From an uncultured Eubacterium sp. (lineage in GTDB: Bacteria; Bacillota; Clostridia; Lachnospirales; Lachnospiraceae): 21,490 bases of DNA. The notes below the pieces were generated by a model. That model was not told the origin of the DNA and did no database searches. It saw nothing but the letters and a program-made list of their open reading frames with translations. Of this stretch, positions 15,408 through 21,490 are shown one piece after another. The stretch lies in the NCBI GenBank assembly GCA_910579075.1, contig CAJTSV010000013.1:1-21490 (forward strand), read 5' to 3'. The translations under genes were made by a program, and so were the position numbers. Position 1 is the first letter of the stretch; the number at the start of each line of letters is the position of its first letter.

Positions 15408-17243
15408 CTATTTTTTCAGCAGCCACAAGGCCCCGTGCGCAGGCACATCCATTTCCTGTCCTTCCAGCTCCCTTCCGGTTATCAGCTCCCTATAAGCTCC
15501 CCCGGCTTCGTCCAGCCATGCTTTCTTCCCGTACTCGCTGAAATTAAACAGCGCGGCCAGCTTCTGCGTGCCGTTTGAACGGATTATCCCGAGCACGGCA
15601 TTGTCTCCTGTTTCAAACGTCCAGACATCCGCATCGGTATTAAATACCTCATAAGACTTGCGGACTGTTTCCAGATGACTGATTCCCGTAAACAGCTTTT
15701 CCTGCACGCTGCCTTTTTCTTTGCGCTGCGGTTCCAGGTCCCAGCGGAATTTTCCGCGGTGCAGGTACCTGGAATCTTCCAGGCGGTCCGGGTCTTTATG
15801 GTATGTATAATCATTTTCCTGTCCGATTTCATCCCCGGAGTAAATCACCGGAATGCCGGACTGGGTCAGCATATATGCGTGAAGCATCAGATCCAGCTGC
15901 ACAGCCTGTTCCAGGGCCGGCTCGTTTCTTTCGTAAGCCGCTTTTTCAATGCCGCATAACGAAGCTGTCGTCCCGCACAGCCTGGCATCGCCGGACGACG
16001 GGTCGGAATTGTAAAGCTCGCCCCGCCCGAACGAATCCGGGTATGCGCCTGTCAGAAAATCATTCAGGTATTTCTTATGACTGACTTCCCCGATTTCAAA
16101 CTGTCTGAGCCATCCGTAATCCAGCCCCCAGCCGATATCGTCGTGGCATCTTAAATAATTTAAAAATACATATTCCTTCGGCAGCCTGCTCACGATATCC
16201 ATCTGCAGCTTTAACAGGCGTACATCCCTTGTCGCAACGGTATGCCAGGTCGTAGCCATGGTCGTTACATTGTAAAGCATATGGCACTCCGGTTTTTCCA
16301 CGCTGCCAAAATACGGCACGACCTTTTCCGGCTCCATCACCACCTCGCCCAGCAGCAGCACGCCCGGGCAGACAATTTCGCAAATCATGCGCATCATGCG
16401 CACAATCGTATGTACCTGTTTTAAATTGCGGCACTTTGTTCCAAGCTCTTTCCAGATATACGGCACGGCGTCAATACGCATAACGTCAATGCCCTTGTTC
16501 GCCAGGTAAAGAAAATTATAGACCATTTCGTTAAATACCCTTGGATTGGCATAATTCAAATCCCACTGGTACGGATAAAAGGTCGTCATGACAAAATGCC
16601 CGGCATCCGCAAGCCATGTAAAATTGCCTGGCGCCGTTGTCGGGAATACCTGCGGCACGGTCTTTTCGTATTCGGACGGTATCGAATAATCACTGTAAAA
16701 GAAATACCGGCTCATATATTCGCCTTCGCCGCGGCGTGCCCGGACTGCCCATTCATGGTCTTCGGATGTGTGGTTCATGACAAAATCCATGCAGACATTC
16801 ATGCCTTTTTGATGGCAGGAAGCAGTCAGGCTTTCCAGGTCTTTCATCGTTCCAAGCTGCGGCTGTACCCTGCGGAAATCCGATACCGCATACCCGCCGT
16901 CCGAGCGCCCTTTCGGCGTATCTAAAAACGGCATCAGGTGGATATAATTAACCTGGCACTCTTTCAGGTAATCCAGCTTTTCTTCCACGCCTTTGATATT
17001 TCCGGCAAAATTGTCGATATAAAGCATCATGCCGAGAATATCGTTTTTCTTATACCAGTCCGGTTCCTTTTCACGCTCTGCATCCATTTTTTTCAGCGCC
17101 TTTGCACGCTGCTTATCAAATTCATACAGCTGGGAAGCCAGTTCTGCAAACATATCATCATTCTGGTAAAGCTCCATGTACAGCCATCTTAATTCATCAT
17201 GATGCTTTTCAAGCCTCTTTTGAAATACACTTGTTTTCGCCAT
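15408..17243 (-). CDS. Amylosucrase-type GH13 enzyme (subfamily 4-like)
   Basis: Amylosucrases cleave sucrose and add the glucose to an alpha-1,4-glucan, releasing fructose; close relatives only hydrolyse sucrose. This 611-aa protein has no signal peptide, so it acts in the cytoplasm. It has an N-terminal helical domain (1 to about 70) and the GH13 barrel with DFVMNHTS (153-160), nucleophile Asp258 in VMRIDAV, acid/base Glu300 in LLLGEV and HDD at 367-369. An insertion at about 370-430 (SFGRGELYNSDPSSGD) matches domain B' of amylosucrase. Asp115 in SDGGY and Arg492 in EDSRYLHR match the salt bridge that gives sucrose specificity in the Neisseria enzyme. It is the last gene of the GH32-fructokinase operon, 48 bp downstream. 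Polymer-forming versus hydrolytic activity cannot be decided from sequence. Confidence 0.88.
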   Translation of the reverse strand: MAKTSVFQKRLEKHHDELRWLYMELYQNDDMFAELASQLYEFDKQRAKALKKMDAEREKEPDWYKKNDILGMMLYIDNFAGNIKGVEEKLDYLKECQVNYIHLMPFLDTPKGRSDGGYAVSDFRRVQPQLGTMKDLESLTASCHQKGMNVCMDFVMNHTSEDHEWAVRARRGEGEYMSRYFFYSDYSIPSEYEKTVPQVFPTTAPGNFTWLADAGHFVMTTFYPYQWDLNYANPRVFNEMVYNFLYLANKGIDVMRIDAVPYIWKELGTKCRNLKQVHTIVRMMRMICEIVCPGVLLLGEVVMEPEKVVPYFGSVEKPECHMLYNVTTMATTWHTVATRDVRLLKLQMDIVSRLPKEYVFLNYLRCHDDIGWGLDYGWLRQFEIGEVSHKKYLNDFLTGAYPDSFGRGELYNSDPSSGDARLCGTTASLCGIEKAAYERNEPALEQAVQLDLMLHAYMLTQSGIPVIYSGDEIGQENDYTYHKDPDRLEDSRYLHRGKFRWDLEPQRKEKGSVQEKLFTGISHLETVRKSYEVFNTDADVWTFETGDNAVLGIIRSNGTQKLAALFNFSEYGKKAWLDEAGGAYRELITGRELEGQEMDVPAHGALWLLKK

Positions 17244-17291
17244 TTTGTTTTACCCTTTCTTCTATGCAGACTCTCTGGCAGCCTGCGGATC

Positions 17292-18257
17292 CTATTTCCT
17301 GCCTGCGATTAACTGCTGGATTTCCTCTGCATGAGGCATCACGCGCAGCGCTCCCCTGCGGGTCGTAATAATCGAAGCGCCCGCATTTGCAAAGGTCAGC
17401 AGATTTTTCAAATCTTCTGCACTCAGGTTCTCCATGCCGTGCTCAAGCACATAATTGAGCGCGCACGCCTCAAAGGTGTCGCCGGCTCCTGTTGTTTCGA
17501 TTGTATGCTCCTGCAAAAACGGCGGGACTTCAACAGCCAGGTCTTTGTAATATGCCCGGCTGCCTTCCCTGCCAAGCGTTACAAACATCAGCGGAATCCC
17601 GTAACGCTCCCGGATTATCGCAGCGCCCTTTTCGTAATCATCCGTGCCTGTCATAAATTCCACTTCGTTGTCAGAAATTTTTAAAATATCGCATTTAGAC
17701 AGCCCGTATGCGATTTCTTCCTTCGCATCGTCCAAAGACGCCCAGAGCGGCTCGCGCAGATTCGGGTCAAACGATACGAAAAGCCCGTTTTGCTTTGCCA
17801 CGTCAATGGCATGCCTGGTCGCTTCCCGCACGCCCTCATGCGTGGAAGACAGCGTCCCGAAATGAAAAATACGGCTGTTTTTAATGACGTCTTCCATGAC
17901 TTCTTCCCTGCGCAGCATCATGTCTGCGCCCGGATTGCGGTAAAAGCTGAAATCCCGGTCCCCGTCCGGCTTTGTGTGCACGAATGCAAGCGTCGTATGC
18001 ACGGTTTCATCAAATACCAGGTTCCTGATATCTGTCCCGCTGTTTTCTACTTCCCGCGCAAGCATTTCACCAAATGCATCTTTCCCGACCTTGCCGATAA
18101 AAGCCGTTTTCTTTCCCAGGTTATTCAGCATGGCCAGCACATTGCATGGCGCGCCGCCCGGATTTGCTTCCAAAACAGGATTTCCCTGCGTGCTTATCCC
18201 GTTTTCGGTAAAATCTATCAATAATTCCCCCAATGCCGTTACATCATATGACTTCAT
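17292..18257 (-). CDS. Fructokinase, PfkB (ribokinase) family
   Basis: It phosphorylates fructose with ATP to fructose 6-phosphate in the cytoplasm. The 321-aa protein shows PfkB signature 1 (GKVGKDAFGEMLAREV at 55-70, preceded by GGAPCNVL) and signature 2 with TTGAGDTFEACAL (255-267), where Asp260 is the catalytic base. The FHFGTLSSTH stretch and FDPNLREPLW at 163-172 are typical of fructokinases. Its ribosome site (AAAGGAG) lies inside the last codons of the GH32 gene, with four bases between stop and start, so translation is probably coupled. It sits between two enzymes that both release fructose from sucrose, which strongly supports the substrate. Confidence 0.94.
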   Translation of the reverse strand: MKSYDVTALGELLIDFTENGISTQGNPVLEANPGGAPCNVLAMLNNLGKKTAFIGKVGKDAFGEMLAREVENSGTDIRNLVFDETVHTTLAFVHTKPDGDRDFSFYRNPGADMMLRREEVMEDVIKNSRIFHFGTLSSTHEGVREATRHAIDVAKQNGLFVSFDPNLREPLWASLDDAKEEIAYGLSKCDILKISDNEVEFMTGTDDYEKGAAIIRERYGIPLMFVTLGREGSRAYYKDLAVEVPPFLQEHTIETTGAGDTFEACALNYVLEHGMENLSAEDLKNLLTFANAGASIITTRRGALRVMPHAEEIQQLIAGRK

Positions 18258-18261
18258 ATTT

Positions 18262-19653
18262 TTACTGGCTCCTTTCTGCGTATACCGTTACTTTTTCCGG
18301 CCTGTCTGCGGCCAGCTCATGGCTCATTCCGCTGACAGAAAAACTGATGACATACTCCCCGTCATTTACAAAAATTTCCACGATATGGGCATCCACATAA
18401 ATATCCGCTTCACACCCGCCTTTGATATCCGGGGTCTGCACATGCAGCCGCTGGCCCTTTTTCCTGCAGGAAACAGCCGATTTGTCCGCGTGAATCCGGC
18501 TGTTTTTATAATAAATCAGGCATCCCCCTGCATTGATGCTGTCGCCTTCTTCCAGTTTTGCATGAATCCGGTACCTGCCGCCCGGCGTGTCCCTGCCGGA
18601 ATGCTCCGCGCCGGATGCTTTTCCGCCAAAGGCTTCCCGGGGCGAGCGGATTTTTCTCGTAAACAGCCCGCTGATATTCGGATGCGGCCGGAAATAAATA
18701 TGCCCGTTTTTTACTTCCACAATCCTTGGCATGCAAAACATCCCAATCCATCTGCCGTCCACAGGCTCCGGCATCCGCAGCCATGCAGTCATGACCCGCC
18801 TGCCCTGCTCGTCAAGCGTGCTCTGCGCCGCATACAGCTGCATGCCGTAATCCGCATACTGGTATTCATCCGGGATATCCATTCTGCAGGTTTCCTCATC
18901 AAAATCTGCCATCATGCAGACTATCTGGTCTTCTTCCCGGAATCCGTCTTTTAAAATGCCCATGGAACAAAACATCAGCACGCTGCCGCCCGGCGTGTCA
19001 AAGTAATCCGGGCATTCCCACATCCACCCGAATATTCCCGGCTTCGAAGCGCAGTTTAGAAATTTCCATTCGGATAAATCCCTGCTTTCATAAAAAAGCA
19101 GCCTGCCTGTGCGGCGTCCCTTCCAGTCCATGCTGCTGCCAAGCATCATATACCAGGCGTCTTTTCCCCGCCATACCTTCGGGTCTCTTGTATGTATCAA
19201 ATCCCCCTTGTTCCAGTCCGTAATCGGCGGCACGGCTATGCGCTTGCCATGGAAATTGTCAAAATGCATGCCGTCTTCCGACGAAATCGTAAGCTGGGAA
19301 GCTTCGAACATATCATTGAAGCAGACATGGATATTGGAAGGGTCTGCTTTATGGTAGTGGACGCCCGTGTAAAATAAATGCATCCGTCCGTCATGCTCGA
19401 CTGCGCTGCCGGAAAACCAGCCGTTCTGGTCTTCATACCGGGTCGGGAAAAGCGCAATGCCTGTATGCTCCCACGTAACCATATCCCTGCTGACCGCATG
19501 GCCCCAGTGCATGGTGCCCCACATCGGGGCATATGGAAAATGCTGGTAAAACAAATGGTATTTTCCTTTATAATAAATAAACCCATTCGGGTCATTTATC
19601 CAGTTGCGTGGCGATTTTAAATGTATTCTGTCCGTAATCTTATTCTGGTTCAT
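18262..19653 (-). CDS. GH32 sucrose / sucrose-6-phosphate hydrolase
   Basis: The enzyme hydrolyses sucrose or sucrose 6-phosphate to fructose and glucose (or glucose 6-phosphate). This 463-aa protein has the GH32 five-bladed propeller motifs: NWINDPNG with nucleophile Asp21, TRDPKVW with transition-state Asp157, and WECPD with acid/base Glu213, plus a C-terminal beta-sandwich with DAHIVEIFVNDGE. No signal peptide is present, so it is cytoplasmic. The start at 19653 (MNQNKITDR) has AAAGGA ten bases upstream; an in-frame ATG at 19683 lacks a site. It is the first gene of the operon, behind the promoter and operator at 19703-19756. Without a PTS gene here, free versus phosphorylated sucrose cannot be decided. 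Confidence 0.93.
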   Translation of the reverse strand: MNQNKITDRIHLKSPRNWINDPNGFIYYKGKYHLFYQHFPYAPMWGTMHWGHAVSRDMVTWEHTGIALFPTRYEDQNGWFSGSAVEHDGRMHLFYTGVHYHKADPSNIHVCFNDMFEASQLTISSEDGMHFDNFHGKRIAVPPITDWNKGDLIHTRDPKVWRGKDAWYMMLGSSMDWKGRRTGRLLFYESRDLSEWKFLNCASKPGIFGWMWECPDYFDTPGGSVLMFCSMGILKDGFREEDQIVCMMADFDEETCRMDIPDEYQYADYGMQLYAAQSTLDEQGRRVMTAWLRMPEPVDGRWIGMFCMPRIVEVKNGHIYFRPHPNISGLFTRKIRSPREAFGGKASGAEHSGRDTPGGRYRIHAKLEEGDSINAGGCLIYYKNSRIHADKSAVSCRKKGQRLHVQTPDIKGGCEADIYVDAHIVEIFVNDGEYVISFSVSGMSHELAADRPEKVTVYAERSQ

Positions 19654-19702
19654 ATGCTGCCAGTCCTTTATCCATAAAATCATGCCCGTAGAGTAATCGG
19701 TT

Positions 19703-19718
19703 AAGTAACCGGTTACTT
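19703..19718. promoter_or_regulatory. LacI-family type operator of the sucrose operon
   Basis: AAGTAACCGGTTACTT is a perfect 16-bp palindrome with a central CG, the usual shape of a LacI/GalR-family (for example ScrR-like) site. It begins 10 bp downstream of the -10 hexamer and so covers about +3 to +18, a position that blocks transcription. An imperfect second site, TAATC/GGTTA (19694-19703), abuts it, with centres 12 bp apart. No LacI-type regulator is encoded in the window. Confidence 0.75.
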
Positions 19719-19727
19719 TCTGAAGTT

Positions 19728-19756
19728 ATTTTAACATTTCTGACAGAAAACGTCAA
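19728..19756 (-). promoter_or_regulatory. Sigma-A promoter of the sucrose operon
   Basis: On the minus strand TTGACG (19756-19751), 17 bp, then TAAAAT (19733-19728); each is one mismatch from consensus. Transcription would start near 19721, about 68 bases upstream of the GH32 start codon. TGAC-N7-GTCA overlaps the -35 region on the plus strand (19741-19755). Confidence 0.8.
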
Positions 19757-19901
19757 TACGGAAACCAAAGTTTGTGAATACTGTACGATTTTTTCCAGAA
19801 CATTTTATCGATTTTTCACAATAAGCCTGTCCCTGCCTGTTTTATTTTCACGGGCAATAAGCCAGATGCCGCAGCCGTGCTGTAATTGCGATGCACCGCC
19901 A

Positions 19902-19928
19902 GCCTGCTGCCGGATATCCGGCGCAGGC
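19902..19928. repeat. GC-rich hairpin downstream of the rhomboid-like gene
   Basis: GCCGGATATCCGGC (19909-19922) is a perfect 14-bp palindrome, extended by GCCTGC/GCAGGC on the outside with one unpaired T. It lies 10 bp after the stop of the gene ending at 19939. It lacks a T run, so it is at best an atypical terminator or an mRNA 3'-end stabiliser. The rest of 19757-19901 shows nothing recognised. Confidence 0.5.
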
Positions 19929-19938
19929 CCATCTGCGG

Positions 19939-20790
19939 CTACCTCACATGCTGGTGCGTAAATAAATGCTCCTGGCAGTATTCATAGTTGCCCTGGCACT
20001 TGGAGCAGAAACGGAATTCCAGTGACGGATCATCCTGCTCTGTCCTGCCGCAGACAGCGCATTTATGCTTGGTTATCCCGGCATTTTTCGGCCGCATGAC
20101 CGCCTGGCGGTATGCCTGCTTCCTGCGTACTTCCTTTGGGGAATACCGGTACAAATCCCTGGTAGACAGAAAGAATATCAGGAAATTCAAAAGCGACATG
20201 ACCATGACAATCCTGCGCGGCCACGGGCTCTGTATCAGGTCGATAACCATTAACAGCGCATACACATACGCCAGCCATTTCATTTTTATCGGTATAATAA
20301 AATAAAGCAGAATCTGCATATTCGGGTAGCAGACCGCAAATGCAAGGAAAATAGACATGCAGATATAATAAGTGCTGACCTGCAGGCCTGCAAACATGCC
20401 CATGGTTCTGGCATCCCCATATACTGCGGACATAACCAGCCATGTAATGACTGCCCCGAGAATGGTATAAAGCATGCCGCCAAAAATATATACATTATAC
20501 CTAAATACGCCCCAGGTACGTTCCAGATTCGAGCCAAGCTGGTAATAAAACAGCATCATAATCATATAAAAAATAATGTTCTGCGTGGACGGCGGAATGA
20601 GCACCCAGGTCACCAGCCGCCATACCTGCCCGTGCAATACCTGGTATACATCCAGCGTCAGGTAGCCCAGCATCCCCGGTGCCAGCATGCTGATGACATA
20701 TCCGGCGGCATACCCGAAAATCAGGTACATGGTCAGATTGGAAACCGCATACTTGGAAAACTTACGTTCCAGCTTATTCATAAAGTTCAT
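19939..20790 (-). CDS. Rhomboid-like multi-pass membrane protein with C-terminal Cys/His cluster
   Basis: This 283-aa protein has about six hydrophobic segments (roughly 20-45, 71-87, 100-122, 138-158, 160-187, 193-210). The stretch HGQVWRLVTWVLIPPS (53-67), followed by FYYQLGSNLERTWG (81-94), resembles rhomboid-fold proteins. The catalytic Ser (GxSxG) and His of rhomboid proteases are not seen, so it may be an inactive relative. The cytoplasmic tail holds CAVC (244-247), CSKC (262-265), Cys272, His275, His279 and His281, a likely zinc site. The start at 20790 has GGAGG five bases upstream. It is transcribed alone from a consensus promoter. The exact family and function are not known to me. 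Confidence 0.85.
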   Translation of the reverse strand: MNFMNKLERKFSKYAVSNLTMYLIFGYAAGYVISMLAPGMLGYLTLDVYQVLHGQVWRLVTWVLIPPSTQNIIFYMIMMLFYYQLGSNLERTWGVFRYNVYIFGGMLYTILGAVITWLVMSAVYGDARTMGMFAGLQVSTYYICMSIFLAFAVCYPNMQILLYFIIPIKMKWLAYVYALLMVIDLIQSPWPRRIVMVMSLLNFLIFFLSTRDLYRYSPKEVRRKQAYRQAVMRPKNAGITKHKCAVCGRTEQDDPSLEFRFCSKCQGNYEYCQEHLFTHQHVR

Positions 20791-20900
20791 TATGACCTCC
20801 ATTTACTGTATTCCTGGCGGCATTTCTGTGCCGGAAAACAGCCCTGTATTTTTGCGGCCCCTGGCCTGCCAGAGTGGCACGCATTTTCGTTTCTTCATGA

Positions 20901-20929
20901 ATTATAGAAAACCAGACATATTTTGTCAA
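20901..20929 (-). promoter_or_regulatory. Perfect consensus sigma-A promoter of the rhomboid-like gene
   Basis: On the minus strand TTGACA (20929-20924), exactly 17 bp, then TATAAT (20906-20901): both hexamers and the spacing match consensus. Transcription would start near 20894, giving a leader of about 100 nt with GC-rich hairpin potential. Confidence 0.9.
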
Positions 20930-21005
20930 TCAGGCACATGCTTCCAGTCCGAAATTTAATAAATATTTCATAAAAAATTCATAACTGCAGGCGTATTCCT
21001 TTCTG

Positions 21006-21490
21006 TTATCTGCATTCTGTTTTCCGGTGCGGGTCTGCGGACAGGTACTGTTCCACTTTGCTTTCGGTTAAGCGTTCCTGATTCCATGGATTATCCCCTG
21101 CAGTCTGCGGATAAGCTTCGGTCTGGGAAAATCCCATCATGGAAGGTGCCGCATGTTCCACCATGCCGTCCGGTCCGGCAGAAAACCCCTGCTCTGGCAC
21201 AGACTGCTGCACCGGCTCCTGCATGCATTCCCCGCATGCTGGCGGAAACAGATTTTCGCACCCGTGCCAGCATCTGCGCGGCGGCATGCCGGGCGCGTTT
21301 TCCGCTGCCGGCATCATGCCCATGCCAGTTTCTGCTGACGGCTCCATCCTGTCCATGCCAGTTTCCGCTGCCGGATTCATGCCTGGGCCAGTTTCTGCTG
21401 ACGGCTCCATGCCCATGTCAGTTTCTGCCATCGGCATCATGCCCGGGCCGTTTTCTCCCGGCATGCTGCTGCCGTTTCTTTCACTGTCTT
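21006..21490 (-). CDS. Met/Pro-rich repeat protein, 5' end outside window
   Basis: The reading frame is open to the window edge; the ATG at 21464 has no ribosome site and eight further in-frame codons precede it, so the true start is probably beyond 21490. The visible part has about five repeats of the type AETGMGMxPx (to about residue 60 from the internal Met). A Cys-containing segment RRCWHGCENLFPPACGECM follows, then a polar C-terminal region. There is no membrane segment or catalytic motif. I do not recognise it; the repeat region suggests a structural or binding role and the CxxxC/CxxC cluster could bind metal, both inference. No clear terminator is seen in 20930-21005. Confidence 0.7.
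   Translation of the reverse strand, partial: DSERNGSSMPGENGPGMMPMAETDMGMEPSAETGPGMNPAAETGMDRMEPSAETGMGMMPAAENAPGMPPRRCWHGCENLFPPACGECMQEPVQQSVPEQGFSAGPDGMVEHAAPSMMGFSQTEAYPQTAGDNPWNQERLTESKVEQYLSADPHRKTECR
21298..21450 (-). repeat. Tandem repeats of 30-33 bp encoding AETG(M/P)GM units
   Basis: Five consecutive units begin with GTTTCTGC or a close variant on the plus strand: 21298-21327 (30 bp), 21328-21360 (33), 21361-21390 (30), 21391-21420 (30) and 21421-21450 (30). A degenerate start of another lies at 21451. Unit lengths are multiples of three, so the reading frame holds. Confidence 0.85.

Noticed and set aside
15408..17243. The GH13 protein as a secreted alpha-amylase
   Set aside because: It has no signal peptide, and its domain B' insertion and Asp/Arg pair match amylosucrase; the operon is for sucrose.
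17974..18954. Plus-strand open frame of 326 codons
   Set aside because: It is antisense across the fructokinase and GH32 genes, both intact and recognised; a codon-bias shadow.

Overview
The window looks like chromosomal DNA from an anaerobic, gut-type Bacillota, most likely Lachnospiraceae. The reasons are the GlgC/GlgD pair, acetate kinase, TmcAL, ComEA/ComEC, a secreted protein with an Ig-like domain, strong AGGAGG-type ribosome binding sites and sigma-A promoters with 17-bp spacers. The family assignment is inference from gene content and style. No phage, IS transposase, CRISPR array, tRNA or rRNA was seen. All genes except tmcAL lie on the minus strand.

Layout, left to right. (1) 136-1947: a secreted protein with an Ig-like domain and a Thr/Glu repeat tail, closed by a strong terminator. 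(2) 2070-2168: a 99-bp imperfect palindrome resembling a small non-autonomous element, then ackA (2219-3409) with its own promoter. (3) 3705-6049: glgC-glgD, overlapping by 4 bp, with a strong promoter, a hairpin-rich leader of about 150 nt and a terminator; it makes ADP-glucose for glycogen. (4) 6265-7257: a membrane-anchored metallophosphoesterase, divergent from tmcAL (7415-8725, plus strand). (5) 8741-15172: a five-gene run, comEA - response regulator - histidine kinase - GerMN lipoprotein - comEC, from one promoter. (6) 15408-19653: a sucrose operon of GH32 invertase, fructokinase and an amylosucrase-type GH13, with a consensus-like promoter, a perfect LacI-type operator just downstream of the -10 and a terminator at the end. 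(7) 19939-20790: a rhomboid-like membrane protein without a visible catalytic motif and with a C-terminal Cys/His cluster, behind a perfect consensus promoter. (8) 21006-21490: the 3' part of a Met/Pro-rich repeat protein cut by the window edge.

How the genes may work together. The sucrose operon gives two cytoplasmic ways to split sucrose (hydrolysis, or transfer of glucose to an alpha-glucan). Both release fructose for the fructokinase. The amylosucrase route would feed the same kind of polymer as the glgCD pathway, without ATP for the glucosyl donor. The comEA-to-comEC run puts a two-component system and a GerMN lipoprotein between the DNA-binding and DNA-channel proteins of transformation. 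Its RR-HK-GerMN order recalls MtrA-MtrB-LpqB of Actinobacteria.

The most notable points are the competence/two-component operon, the amylosucrase plus invertase operon with its operator, the 99-bp palindrome with possible target-site duplication, and the two unrecognised proteins at the right end. I found no clearly new defence or mobile system.
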